From positions 1,488,001 through 1,552,000 of the forward strand of contig NZ_CP139003.1 in assembly GCF_044597725.1 (NCBI RefSeq): a stretch of 64,000 nt of DNA, written 5' to 3'. This DNA comes from Bermanella sp044597725. Lineage in GTDB: Bacteria; Pseudomonadota; Gammaproteobacteria; Pseudomonadales; Oceanobacteraceae. Below, piece by piece: positions 17,723 to 26,988 of the stretch. Within the stretch, counting starts at the first letter, position 1; each line of letters starts with the position of its first letter. A program made the position numbers and the translations under genes. The notes beneath the pieces are model-generated. The model did no database searches, was not told the DNA's origin, and saw nothing but the letters and a program-made list of their open reading frames with translations.

Positions 17723-19984
17723 GTGCGTGTGGGTTCGGTTACGTTTACTCCCCAACAGCAAGCGGTAATTGAGCATGATAGCGGTCATGCTAAGGTAGTT
17801 GCCGTTGCCGGGGCGGGCAAAACCACCACTCTTGCGCATTTTATTTTAAATAAGCTAAACAGTGGCCAAAACCCCAAACGCTTGCTGGTTATTATGTATA
17901 ACAAGTCGGCGCAGGTCGATTTTGTTAAAAAGCTTTCACACGTCGGCACTCTTACGTCCAAACCTCAAGTACGCACTTTTCATGCATTGGGTCTGCGTAT
18001 TTATTATCGCTTAATTGATATGGGTTGCTTACCTGCCTTTGTTGGTGATCCGTTATCTCAAGCCGAGCAAGAATTTCAATTATGGCGCTTGATGCAGCAA
18101 TGTGCACCGAGTCAGCGAAGCCAAGAGATTTTACAGGAACGTAAAAAATGGGTAGATCCTATGATGAGCTTTGTGGAGCAAGTGAAGTCATGCATGGAAC
18201 CCCCCGCCCAAGTATTCAAGCAAATGGCGTTGCCCGATCATTGCCGCTTTTTTGTAAAAACCTATGAAGCATTTGAGCAATGGCGTTTACAAAATCGGCG
18301 TATTACATACGCAGATATGCTCTATGACCCATGCATGTTATTCAGTAAACGATCTGATATTGCGCAGGGCTTTGCTAATCATATGGATTGGATTCTGGTT
18401 GATGAATATCAAGATATTAATGCTATTCAACAATTCTTACTGCAAACGTTGGCAGGGCAGCGAGCTAATGTCATGGTTATTGGCGATCCCGATCAAACCA
18501 TTTATGAATACCGTGGCTCTAGCAGTGAGTATATGGTGCGATTATTTGACGAGCAGTTTCCGCAAACCAAGCAGTATTCTCTAACCACGTCGTTTCGTTA
18601 TGGTCATGAAGTCGCTCTTTTGGCTTCATCTTTTATAAAGCAAAATCAGCAGCGAATAGACACACTGTGTTTAGCCCATGATAGCAATCCAGATACCCAT
18701 GTAAAAATACATACCTGTATCGATGAGATTGATAACATGTTAGCTGTCATCAAGCAGGCATCGGACCAATATGGGGCAGAAAATGTAGCCATTTTATATC
18801 GCCTTTGGGGAATGAGTGCACCGCTTGAATTGGCGCTATTACAGCAAGGTATCGCCTATGACATGCCAAGTCATCACTGGGTTCTAGATCGAACTGAGTT
18901 ACAAAACTTTATGTTTTTGTTTGAACTCTGTTCAGGTGACTTTATGCAACGGGATGTGACTAGCCAATATCGAATGTTATTACAATTTTTAGTGATGCCT
19001 GCATTAAAAATAAAACGAGCTGTGCTAGATGATATTGCCAAATACATTGCTCAGCAGTTATCGCTATCGGAAAACACCTTAAAGTCTGTTTTAGGAAGCT
19101 TGCCGACTTCTGAATTATCTCAATGGCAGCAGCGGCAATTAGAAGACCGCCTAATGTTCTTGCATCTTACTCAAGACAAACGTCTTTTAGGTTATCAACT
19201 GGTAAATCGGTATGTTCGAGAGGTAGATTTCTATAAAGGACTTTCCGACGGCGCGTTTTCCAAACAACAAGCAGATGACCGAATTGCCACTGTTCAGGGT
19301 TTTCTGCGGTTTATGGCAAAAGTTGATTTGCCTGCAAGCCAAGTACATCAACATTTTTTAGCTTTGAAGGAACGTAAAAAAGCTCAGCAACAAAAAGGCG
19401 TGTGCATTAGCTCGATTCACAGAGCCAAAGGATTAGAGTGGCCAGTAGTTATTATTCCCAGTGTGCAGCAAAATTATTACCCCTACCAATCGGAGGGTGA
19501 GCTACAGCAGTCTGCCTCTGTTGAATCGGAAAGACGCCTATTTTATGTGGCCATGACGCGGGCAAGGGCGCAATTGCATATTTTTTGTCCATCCCATGAG
19601 CATCAAGAAAAACAGGTAAGTGAGTTCATAGAGCTAATTGCAATGCCGTCTCTTATTGAACTCAAGCGCGCACAACAAACTGGCCAACCTAGCTATAGTC
19701 TGCCTAAGCGTGTTCAGCAAACAGCGCAATCTTATGCCCAACATGCGGGCTGGAAAATAGAAATAGCGAGCATCAAACCTGAAAAACCTTCCCTTTCTAA
19801 AACCCAAGCAGCATCCAGCGAGTTAGTCACATCAGGGGGCTCTCAACGAGTTAAGCATAGTCGTTTTGGTAATGGCGTTGTGGTTAAACAGACCAGCAAG
19901 CACTTGCATATTCGTTTTGAAGACGGCAACACTCGCGTATTAGATCAGCAAATAGCCGCGCCTTATGTCACATGGTTCAGTTAG
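17723..19984 (+). CDS. UvrD/Rep-type superfamily 1 ATP-dependent DNA helicase
   Basis: A 753-residue SF1A helicase. All key motifs are visible: Q-motif region FTPQQQAVI, Walker A AGAGKTTT, motif II VDEYQDIN, motif III GDPDQTIYEYRGS, motif IV-like TSFRYG, motif V SSIHRAKGLEWPVVII and motif VI LFYVAMTRAR. The C-terminus has the small beta domain (HSRFGNGVVVK...IRFEDGNTRVL) also seen at the end of PcrA/UvrD. The frame starts with GTG at 17723; a second GTG at 17729 is better placed behind GAGG. It is shorter and more divergent than true UvrD or Rep, so its exact repair role is unknown. Confidence 0.85.
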   Translation: MRVGSVTFTPQQQAVIEHDSGHAKVVAVAGAGKTTTLAHFILNKLNSGQNPKRLLVIMYNKSAQVDFVKKLSHVGTLTSKPQVRTFHALGLRIYYRLIDMGCLPAFVGDPLSQAEQEFQLWRLMQQCAPSQRSQEILQERKKWVDPMMSFVEQVKSCMEPPAQVFKQMALPDHCRFFVKTYEAFEQWRLQNRRITYADMLYDPCMLFSKRSDIAQGFANHMDWILVDEYQDINAIQQFLLQTLAGQRANVMVIGDPDQTIYEYRGSSSEYMVRLFDEQFPQTKQYSLTTSFRYGHEVALLASSFIKQNQQRIDTLCLAHDSNPDTHVKIHTCIDEIDNMLAVIKQASDQYGAENVAILYRLWGMSAPLELALLQQGIAYDMPSHHWVLDRTELQNFMFLFELCSGDFMQRDVTSQYRMLLQFLVMPALKIKRAVLDDIAKYIAQQLSLSENTLKSVLGSLPTSELSQWQQRQLEDRLMFLHLTQDKRLLGYQLVNRYVREVDFYKGLSDGAFSKQQADDRIATVQGFLRFMAKVDLPASQVHQHFLALKERKKAQQQKGVCISSIHRAKGLEWPVVIIPSVQQNYYPYQSEGELQQSASVESERRLFYVAMTRARAQLHIFCPSHEHQEKQVSEFIELIAMPSLIELKRAQQTGQPSYSLPKRVQQTAQSYAQHAGWKIEIASIKPEKPSLSKTQAASSELVTSGGSQRVKHSRFGNGVVVKQTSKHLHIRFEDGNTRVLDQQIAAPYVTWFS

Positions 19985-20111
19985 TTGTTGATGAATATTA
20001 GGCTATTTGTGACGAATACAGTACAAATGTAATTAGTTACACTTATGACAAATTGATTTAGGCAGTCGGTTGTTGGTATAAATAAACAAAACGATAGAAA
20101 GTAGGTGTTAT

Positions 20112-20570
20112 GTGAGTTGTCGTTATGGTGTATATGCAAATGGTCAGGTTATTTTAGAATACTGGGTAGGCTCCCTTGATAAGCCCACTATTATTGAGCA
20201 AGAGCAAAAACAATCCTTAGACCCCAGTATTGCTTCTAGTTATCAGGTATTGGCCCACTGTAAGAACTGCCAGTTTGATTTATTCAAGGGCGATATTACC
20301 GATATAGTCGAAGCACTTCATCAGCAGGGCTCCAGCCGAGCGCAACGAGTTGCCTTTTATCTTGATACAGAGCAAGAATCTCAGTTTGAACACATCCATC
20401 AATATAGTAGTGAGGGTTGGTCATCGGGAGTGGAAATAATGATCTTCTTTTCACTTGATTCTGCGTGTGCCTGGCTTGAGTTGGATGCCACCAATGTTAA
20501 AGAAAAATTTATAGAATTAAAAAATGAAGCACAAAACATGGGTTTAACGTCACACGAACTGCAAACCTAA
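20112..20570 (+). CDS. Hypothetical protein
   Basis: A 152-residue protein I do not recognise. It begins with GTG inside ATGTGA, behind an AGTAGG site. It is acidic, has no signal peptide or membrane span, and contains one C-x2-C pair (HCKNCQFD) that could be a small metal or redox site. The N-terminal part (YGVYANGQVILEYWVG) looks like beta strands and the C-terminal part (AWLELDATNVKEKFIELKNEAQNM) is helical. The downstream SDR gene starts 16 bp later on the same strand, so they probably share a transcript. Function unknown. Confidence 0.6.
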   Translation: MSCRYGVYANGQVILEYWVGSLDKPTIIEQEQKQSLDPSIASSYQVLAHCKNCQFDLFKGDITDIVEALHQQGSSRAQRVAFYLDTEQESQFEHIHQYSSEGWSSGVEIMIFFSLDSACAWLELDATNVKEKFIELKNEAQNMGLTSHELQT

Positions 20571-20585
20571 TACTGGAAAATAAAT

Positions 20586-21416
20586 ATGACATCATTTTTA
20601 GATAAAACCGCATTAATTACAGGTGCAGGCTCGGGCATTGGACAAGCATTAGCCATTGCTTTAGCGAAACAAGGATGCCATTTAGCTTTAAATGATATAT
20701 CGGAGTTGGGCCTTAAAGAAACCTTGGAAAAGATAGCATTACTTCCTGCGCCGCAAGTTAATACTCGAACCTACATATTTGACGTATCGAATAGAGCAGA
20801 GTTTGAAAAGGCTGTTAGTGAAATTGAGAGCGACTTTACATCCCTTAATTTTGTCTTTAATAATGCGGGTGTTGCGTTATCAAGCACGGCTCAAGATGTG
20901 AAAAGAGCTGACTTTGAATGGTTGATGGGGATTAATTTTTGGGGAGTCGTGAATGGCTCAGAACTGTGTTTGCCACTTTTAAAAGCCAGTGGTGAGGGTC
21001 ATATCATTAATATCAGTAGTGTGTTTGGTATGATTAGTATTGCTCGACAAAGCAGTTACAACGCAGCTAAATTTGCAGTGAGGGGTTATACCGAAGCTCT
21101 TGCTCAAGAAATGGCATTGGAAGGAAATACCGTTAACGTAAGTTGTGTGCATCCAGGTGGAATCAATACCAATATTGCTCAGCAAGCACGCATTAGCGAA
21201 GATGAAGATCGCGATGAATTAGTTGCCAGTTTCTCTAAACTCGCACGTACCCAACCAGAAAAAGCGGCGGCTGTTATTCTTAAGGGCGTAAAAAAGAACA
21301 AGCGTCGAATAATGGTGGGAACCGATGCACATCTAATACACTTCCTTGTGAGGCTGTTAGGTGCTGGCTACCAGCCTTTAACGCAATGGTTTGCTAAACG
21401 GTTTGACTATATATAA
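20586..21416 (+). CDS. SDR-family oxidoreductase
   Basis: A classical short-chain dehydrogenase/reductase of 276 residues. The nucleotide-binding motif TGAGSGIG is at residues 11-18, NNAG follows, and the catalytic triad is a serine in NISSVFG plus YNAAK. The end carries a hydrophobic stretch (LVRLLGAGYQPLTQW), like the SDRs often found with lipid or acyl-group metabolism genes. An aspartate at the end of the second beta strand (LNDISE) suggests NAD(H) rather than NADP(H). The substrate is unknown. Confidence 0.82.
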   Translation: MTSFLDKTALITGAGSGIGQALAIALAKQGCHLALNDISELGLKETLEKIALLPAPQVNTRTYIFDVSNRAEFEKAVSEIESDFTSLNFVFNNAGVALSSTAQDVKRADFEWLMGINFWGVVNGSELCLPLLKASGEGHIINISSVFGMISIARQSSYNAAKFAVRGYTEALAQEMALEGNTVNVSCVHPGGINTNIAQQARISEDEDRDELVASFSKLARTQPEKAAAVILKGVKKNKRRIMVGTDAHLIHFLVRLLGAGYQPLTQWFAKRFDYI

Positions 21417-21424
21417 TTAACGTT

Positions 21425-22312
21425 TTATTGGTTAAAGAAGCCTTCAATTTTCACCCACAAGGTATGACTGGCGTTTGCATTGAGGGTGATGGCATTGTCT
21501 AAAACATTGGCACTCTCAATACATAACATGGTTTTATAGTCCTCATTGGCAAATTGAGAGAGGTGTTTGCTTTTTTCAATCCAGGGGTTCCAGATAACGG
21601 CATCAAGTGCATTACTGCTTATTCGTATACCGTTATTCGAACTCGTTGTTATGCTGTAAGGCCCACCATGGCGATATATCCTGTCCACTTCTTGCTCTAT
21701 TTTGGTCACTAACTGGCCTTGTTTACTTGTCCAGTTTTCTAGCGAATCAATATAAACAGTGCTATCTGTGCCATGTATTTCACAGGTTCTTATATCTGCT
21801 GGAAAGTAGCTATGAAGAGCCTGCGTAAACGAGAAAGGTGCGTTATCGAGGTTAACTGTTTGCAGTTCTAGTTCAATGTGCTCGCTTAAAACTAAGCGAT
21901 AGTTCAATTTGAATTCATACGGCCAATATTCTAAGAAATGACCATGGCTATTGAGACTTAAATAAACCTCAACTTGGTCGTTGCTTTCCTCAATCTTGTT
22001 TAATTCGAATAGCGCATTGCGCACAAAGCCATGGGCTAAATCGTGTGTACGTATATCAGTTTGAACAATATCAGGGTTTTTAGTTGCGGCCCCAAACCAT
22101 GGCCAGCATATGGGCACACCACCTCTAATACTAACACCTTGTTTATAGGCCGCACTTGGGCTTAACCAAATTAAATCACCCCATTGCTTGCTAAAAAATT
22201 CAAGCAGTTGCCCACCTTGAAGACTAATCGCAGCTGCAAATTTGGGGTGTTTTATTTCTAGGCAAGGTAACTCATCTCTTTGGGTTAACTGCGTATACTT
22301 ATACTCTGACAT
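21425..22312 (-). CDS. D-hexose-6-phosphate mutarotase (YeaD-like)
   Basis: A 295-residue aldose-1-epimerase-fold protein of the YeaD type, which equilibrates anomers of glucose-6-phosphate and similar sugars. Motifs include the sugar-phosphate pocket GGQLLEFF, RGGVPICWPWFG, HDLAHGFVRN, the catalytic histidine in LHSYF and the glutamate in MLCIESANV. It converges on the SDR gene and lies 26 bp from tatD on the same strand. Confidence 0.85.
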   Translation of the reverse strand: MSEYKYTQLTQRDELPCLEIKHPKFAAAISLQGGQLLEFFSKQWGDLIWLSPSAAYKQGVSIRGGVPICWPWFGAATKNPDIVQTDIRTHDLAHGFVRNALFELNKIEESNDQVEVYLSLNSHGHFLEYWPYEFKLNYRLVLSEHIELELQTVNLDNAPFSFTQALHSYFPADIRTCEIHGTDSTVYIDSLENWTSKQGQLVTKIEQEVDRIYRHGGPYSITTSSNNGIRISSNALDAVIWNPWIEKSKHLSQFANEDYKTMLCIESANVLDNAITLNANASHTLWVKIEGFFNQ

Positions 22313-22338
22313 AGGCGCCCATGGTCGTTTGTACTTAA

Positions 22339-23148
22339 TTAACGAAAGAACAGCGCTTGGCTGTTCGCATAGGCAATGGGCAAGAAATCAGCTAAAGAGA
22401 TGTCTTTCACTTCTGCTACTTTTTCTGCCACAAAAGGAATATAGCACGGCGCATTTTCCTTACCACGATAAGGTATGGGTGTTAAAAACGGGCTGTCCGT
22501 TTCTAAAATGATGTTTTCAGGCGGCGTCATACGAATGATATCACGCACATTTTCGGCCTTATTGAATGTGCATATGCCGTTAAAACCTAAATAGAATCCT
22601 TGGTCAATGGCGTATTGGGCTAATTCTGGGCCTGAGGTAAAACTATGAATAACACCACGGCGTTTTAAACTTGATTCAAACTCTTTTAATATCGCTATGG
22701 TATCTTCGTCTGCTTCACGGCTATGGATAACAACGGGTAAATCAAGCTCGGAGGCTATTTGCAGCTGGCGCCTAAACGCATTGAGTTGTACATCGCGCTC
22801 AGCGTGGTCATAAAAGAAATCTAAACCAATTTCCCCCACGGCTAAAATACGTTCATGAGTGGCATTGTCGCGAATTGTTTGTTCAACGCTAGGCGTAAAT
22901 TCTGCTGCCTGATGAGGATGAATACCTTGTGTGCCGTATACGCAGTCTGGACCATTGATTGCAATATCCATAACGGTGGCGAGATTATCGGCAGACACAG
23001 CAATAGTGATAATCTTCTCTACACCCTTTTCTTGCGCCATGGAAACAGTAGTGGTTAGGTCATGCTCTTTTAAATAGTCTAAATGGCAATGGGTTTCGAT
23101 TATAGGGTGCTCAAATACCGGAATAGGGCGTTTTTTACTCTTGCTCAT
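22339..23148 (-). CDS. TatD-family metal-dependent hydrolase
   Basis: A TIM-barrel hydrolase of the TatD deoxyribonuclease family. Metal ligands are visible in ETHCHLD, VGEIGLDFFYD, VVIHSREAD, a histidine in RGVIHSF and the closing ETDSPFLTP. Length 269 aa from the ATG at 23148; an ATG three codons upstream is equally possible, as neither has a strong ribosome site. The N-terminal KSKKRPIPVFEHP extension is longer than in E. coli TatD. E. coli homologues are 3'-5' exonucleases, but many family members have unknown substrates. Confidence 0.85.
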   Translation of the reverse strand: MSKSKKRPIPVFEHPIIETHCHLDYLKEHDLTTTVSMAQEKGVEKIITIAVSADNLATVMDIAINGPDCVYGTQGIHPHQAAEFTPSVEQTIRDNATHERILAVGEIGLDFFYDHAERDVQLNAFRRQLQIASELDLPVVIHSREADEDTIAILKEFESSLKRRGVIHSFTSGPELAQYAIDQGFYLGFNGICTFNKAENVRDIIRMTPPENIILETDSPFLTPIPYRGKENAPCYIPFVAEKVAEVKDISLADFLPIAYANSQALFFR

Positions 23149-23307
23149 ATGACACAACCAAAATAGAAAAATGTACGTACATTTTAACGGTTATAACAAG
23201 AATACCAAGAGGATCTTTGTAACGCAGGGGCGTAACTAGGTACTTGTGTGAACCCTAGGGTTATCTAACAAAACCCGATATACTCAAGTCTCGATTAAGG
23301 AGTGTTC

Positions 23308-23946
23308 ATGGATATTGCTAATATACGTCGTCAGTATGGTGCCAACGCGTTAAGTCGAGAAGACCTGAATGATGATCCCATTCATCAGTTTAAAGTATGG
23401 TTAGGCCAAGCAATTGACTCTGAGTTATTTAAAGATCCAACGGCCATGTGTGTGGCGACAGTTGATAGCGAAGGCATGCCATGCCAGAGAATTGTATTGT
23501 TAAAGAATTACGACGAACGTGGATTTGTATTTTATACCAACCTTGAAAGCCAAAAGGCACAGCATATCGTGCAGAATGATCAAGTTTGCCTGCATTTTGG
23601 CTGGCTCGAACTTGAGCGACAAGTGATTATTAGAGGGAGAGCGGAGAAGTTATCGGTAGCGGAAAATACTGAGTACTTTCTATCTCGTCCTCATGACAGC
23701 CAGCTTGCAGCTTGGGCAAGTGCACAAAGTAAACCGGTAACAGGGCGCAAGTTAATCGAGCAAGCGTTCGTACAAATGAAAGACAAATTTAAGCAAGGCA
23801 AGGTGCCTCTGCCTGGGTTTTGGGGCGGTTATCGAATTGTTCCAGAACGCATTGAGTTTTGGCAGGGGCGAGAGAATAGGCTGCATGATCGCTTTTTATA
23901 TATTAAAAATGATGCTGACTGGCAAATTCAACGTCTACAGCCTTAG
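23308..23946 (+). CDS. pdxH: Pyridoxamine 5'-phosphate oxidase
   Basis: The FMN enzyme that makes pyridoxal phosphate from pyridoxine or pyridoxamine phosphate. Family stretches: DIANIRRQYG, MCVATVDSEGMPCQRIVLLKN, FVFYTNLESQKA, and the C-terminal WGGYRIVPERIEFWQGRENRLHDR that forms the active-site end, finishing in RLQP. The start is the ATG at 23308, placed 6 bases after TAAGGA; an in-frame GTG at 23302 overlaps that site. Length is 212 aa, as expected. Confidence 0.94.
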   Translation: MDIANIRRQYGANALSREDLNDDPIHQFKVWLGQAIDSELFKDPTAMCVATVDSEGMPCQRIVLLKNYDERGFVFYTNLESQKAQHIVQNDQVCLHFGWLELERQVIIRGRAEKLSVAENTEYFLSRPHDSQLAAWASAQSKPVTGRKLIEQAFVQMKDKFKQGKVPLPGFWGGYRIVPERIEFWQGRENRLHDRFLYIKNDADWQIQRLQP

Positions 23947-23953
23947 TCAGTTT

Positions 23954-24319
23954 TTAGTCATTTTTCAGGGCCACCCAGCGCCCTGAACAATCTTGCCCTT
24001 TAATATTTAGAAACCATTTTCCACTGCCTTCTTTTGCTCCCATTTTACCTTGAACAAAGTGACTTCCGTCGTGCTCAATATGAAAAAAGCCAGTTTTACT
24101 GGCTTTGCCATTTACTAAAGCACACTCTTTAAGAAAACAATAAAAACCAATCTCAATTTCTTGGTTTTTATAGGTGATACCTAAATCACCAAGTTCAGGG
24201 CAGTCTCCTTGCTCGGTGACAAAACCACCTCGATAATCACTTTTATTTAAACCAGCATCACAGGCTGTTAATAAACCAATAAAGAACACAAGAACGAAGT
24301 GTTTAATAGGGGCAAGCAT
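23954..24319 (-). CDS. Small predicted lipoprotein
   Basis: A 121-residue protein with a lipoprotein signal: MLAPIKHFVLVFFIGLLTAC, so Cys20 would be lipidated. The mature part is mostly beta, with four further cysteines that could form disulfides (GDCPELGD, FYCFLKECAL, GQDCSG). The start at 24319 is set by the signal peptide; the open frame runs further upstream into the crotonase gene. It follows that gene by one base on the same strand, so they are probably co-transcribed. Function unknown. Confidence 0.7.
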   Translation of the reverse strand: MLAPIKHFVLVFFIGLLTACDAGLNKSDYRGGFVTEQGDCPELGDLGITYKNQEIEIGFYCFLKECALVNGKASKTGFFHIEHDGSHFVQGKMGAKEGSGKWFLNIKGQDCSGRWVALKND

Positions 24320-24320
24320 A

Positions 24321-25118
24321 TCAATGCCCCTTATAGTTAGGTTTGCGTTTTTCAATGATGGCTGAAACTGCCTCGAGGTGATCGTCTGTTTGGTGCAGGT
24401 TGGCCTGAATGGCAGCACTCAGTTGTAACGTTGTATCAAGTGGAGACAAAACAGCCTCTCTTAGAAGTTGTTTGGTAGCACGTAACGCTTGTGGCGGGTT
24501 AGATGCGATTTTTTCGGCTAGAGTATTGGCTGTAGATAATAATGCACTGGGCTCCACTAGATCGTTTAGCATTCCCCATTCCATGGCTTGCTCGGCGGAA
24601 ATAGCTTCTCCTGTAAACGCCATTTGAGCGGCGCGACCAAAGCCAGCAATTTTAGGCAGTATCCACGCGCCACCGTCTCCAGGAATAAGGCCTACCTTAA
24701 TAAAACTCTCGGCAAAGCTGGCCTTGGTACTGGCTATTCGCATATCACAATACATCGCAAGGTCGCAGCCAGCCCCTACCGCAGGGCCGTTAACCGCTGC
24801 AATGGTCGGAATGTTGATATTATAAAGTGCTACGGGGATGCGCTGGATGACCTTGGCATAATTTTCCCGAATATCATTTGCTTCACCAGCAAACATACCT
24901 TGTTTATTGAGCATATGTTTAATATTGCCGCCACTGGAGAAAGCGCTACCGGCACCAGTGACAATTATGCAACGCATGTCGTCATCTTGTTCAACCGCTT
25001 GCAATGCATCTAAAAAAGCTTCTACTACCTCAATTTCAGAAATTGAGTTGCGAAGTTCGGGTTGATTTAGTGTGATGGTTGCAATGTGGTTTTGTTTTTC
25101 TAGTAAAATAGCGCTCAT
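24321..25118 (-). CDS. Enoyl-CoA hydratase/isomerase (crotonase) family protein
   Basis: A 265-residue crotonase-fold enzyme acting on an acyl-CoA. The oxyanion-hole segments FSSGGNIKHM and AAVNGPAVGAGCDLAMYCD are intact. The two catalytic glutamates of true enoyl-CoA hydratase are not: by my alignment the first falls on Phe in ESFIKVGLIPGDGG and the second on Gln in GRAAQMAFTG. The GLIP.-GGAW region resembles PaaG-type isomerases, which use an aspartate there. An isomerase or other activity is therefore likelier than hydration. Confidence 0.82.
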   Translation of the reverse strand: MSAILLEKQNHIATITLNQPELRNSISEIEVVEAFLDALQAVEQDDDMRCIIVTGAGSAFSSGGNIKHMLNKQGMFAGEANDIRENYAKVIQRIPVALYNINIPTIAAVNGPAVGAGCDLAMYCDMRIASTKASFAESFIKVGLIPGDGGAWILPKIAGFGRAAQMAFTGEAISAEQAMEWGMLNDLVEPSALLSTANTLAEKIASNPPQALRATKQLLREAVLSPLDTTLQLSAAIQANLHQTDDHLEAVSAIIEKRKPNYKGH

Positions 25119-25173
25119 AACAACTCCTTAGGCATGGAGTTATAGTGAGTGCATAACCAGAAATTTGCAATAT

Positions 25174-26229
25174 TTATGCTAGATTGTCGGGTTCTATGCC
25201 CATATCGCGGGCACGTTTAAGCCAGCGCGCACGGGCTAGCTTGCGTAGATCTTCCACTTGGTCACTTTCGTCTACAATCTCCAAGCCAAGTAAGGTTTCA
25301 AGAATATCTTCCTGAGTAATAATCCCTTTAATATCACCGTACTCATTAACCACGGCTAGCATTTGGCTACCTTGATTGGTCATTAACTCAAAGCATCTTA
25401 GTAGTGATATTTTATCGAGGACCGAACCTAATGTTCGGCTATATTGCGTAAGCTGGCATTGTCCATTGCCTCTAGCCCGAGCAAGAAGCAAATCGGTTCT
25501 TAGCACGAACCCCTGTAAGTCATCAATCGAATCACCAAATATTGGAATGCGGCTGTATCGATTCTTTTTATGTTTATTAAAATAGTGCTCAACAGAAGTA
25601 CTTTGTGGCAGCGCAAAGATAACCGATCGAGGAGTAAGTACATCCTCTGTTTTTAGATCTCGAAGACGAAAGAGGTTACGTAATATTCGCGCCTCATGTT
25701 CAGCTAATTGGCCTTCTTGCTCACCGAGTGTTGCCATGGCAGCAAATTCTTCTCGACTAAATCCGTCAAGAGTAGGGTGCGTTGAGAATTGGCGTGTTAA
25801 TAATCGAGACATCCACACAAGTGGATATAAGATAATGACCATGTATTTTAATATGACGGCAAAGCTAGGAGCCAATTGACGCCAATAAAGACTACCAATG
25901 GTTTTTGGAATAATTTCAGAGAACACTAGTATGAGAAGTGTCAGTATGGCTGACGTTATAGCAAGGGCGTTAGAGCCAAACACTTGAGCCGATTGTGCTC
26001 CCACACCTGCAGCACCAACAGTATGCGCAACCGTGTTAAGCGACAAGATCGCTGCTAGTGGTTCGTCAATATTTTTCTTAAGTTTACGCAGGGTAGCAGC
26101 GCCACGCTTACCTTCTTTTTCTCGCAAATTGACATATGCAGAGGTAACACTAAGCAATACCGCTTCGGCGATAGAACAGAAAAAAGAAAAACCAAGCGCA
26201 ACAAACAAATATACAAGTAATAATGTCAC
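25174..26229 (-). CDS. DUF21/CNNM-type membrane protein with CBS domains
   Basis: A 351-residue inner-membrane protein. The N-terminal half is a CNNM/DUF21 transmembrane domain (SIAEAVLLSVTSAYVN, SLNTVAHTVGAAGVGAQ, SEIIPKTIGSLYW). The second half has two CBS domains (VLTPRSVIFALP... and LLRCFELMTNQGSQMLAVVNEYGDIKGIITQEDILE). It lacks the C-terminal CorC_HlyC domain seen in longer homologues. Relatives are magnesium or sodium-linked divalent-cation exporters, often named hemolysin-like. Transport function here is inferred. Confidence 0.85.
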   Translation of the reverse strand: MTLLLVYLFVALGFSFFCSIAEAVLLSVTSAYVNLREKEGKRGAATLRKLKKNIDEPLAAILSLNTVAHTVGAAGVGAQSAQVFGSNALAITSAILTLLILVFSEIIPKTIGSLYWRQLAPSFAVILKYMVIILYPLVWMSRLLTRQFSTHPTLDGFSREEFAAMATLGEQEGQLAEHEARILRNLFRLRDLKTEDVLTPRSVIFALPQSTSVEHYFNKHKKNRYSRIPIFGDSIDDLQGFVLRTDLLLARARGNGQCQLTQYSRTLGSVLDKISLLRCFELMTNQGSQMLAVVNEYGDIKGIITQEDILETLLGLEIVDESDQVEDLRKLARARWLKRARDMGIEPDNLA

Positions 26230-26306
26230 AGGTGCCCCAAAGACTCGCTAACAAGTAAATAAATCACATATTGAGATTGCTACTTTGAGCGAGGGTTCAA
26301 TATTCG

Positions 26307-26981
26307 TTAATCAATACCAAGCAGCTTATGCGTTTGCAACGACATTTGCCACAACGGATTGGCTAAGCAATATTGAGTTGCCGCCTGCATATTCTCACGA
26401 ATGATCATACCACTGTTGGCCACGCCGTAGTCTGCCATGGGCGACAAATAATAAAAGCTCGCTTGAATGTTCTCAGTTTGTTCTGGGGTGAGGTCTACTT
26501 GCGGGTATACCAGTTTAAGCTCATCACACTGCTCAATAATAACCTTGCTTTGCCCCTTCGGGCTTATGCATACCCAGTCTAAGTTTGTCGGTAAGGGCAG
26601 GGTGCCGTTACTCTCTACCGCACATTCAAATCCAGTTTTTTGAAAATCGGAGATTAACGACTCGGTTAACTGTAAGGCTGGCTCGCCGCCAGTGAATACA
26701 ACATAAGGAGTAATCTGGGATGATTGCGCCCCCATGTTTGGCCATAGAGACTTAGCAAGTGCGACCAACTCATCTTGCGAATATGTGCCACCGTTTTGTC
26801 CATCTGTTCCATTAATGTCGGTATCACAGAACTGACAAACGGCAGAATCACGGCCGCTTTCTTTACCATTCCAAAGGTTACATTTACTAAAACGAATGAA
26901 CACGGACGCGCGCCCGGCACGAGCGCCTTCACCCTGTAGCGTATAAAACGCTTCCTTTACTTTAAAACTCGATGTTGCCAT
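26307..26981 (-). CDS. queE: 7-carboxy-7-deazaguanine synthase QueE
   Basis: The radical-SAM enzyme that contracts the pterin ring in preQ0 and queuosine synthesis. The N-terminal VKEAFYTLQGEGARAGR is the family start. The iron-sulfur cysteines occur as C-x14-C-x2-C (CNLWNGKESGRDSAVCQFC), the spacing of the longer QueE subfamily instead of the usual CX3CX2C. FTGGEPALQL follows. I take the ATG at 26981; the frame is open a further 17 codons into queC. It lies 7 bp downstream of queC on the same strand, forming a two-gene unit. Confidence 0.92.
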   Translation of the reverse strand: MATSSFKVKEAFYTLQGEGARAGRASVFIRFSKCNLWNGKESGRDSAVCQFCDTDINGTDGQNGGTYSQDELVALAKSLWPNMGAQSSQITPYVVFTGGEPALQLTESLISDFQKTGFECAVESNGTLPLPTNLDWVCISPKGQSKVIIEQCDELKLVYPQVDLTPEQTENIQASFYYLSPMADYGVANSGMIIRENMQAATQYCLANPLWQMSLQTHKLLGID

Positions 26982-26988
26982 ATATTGC

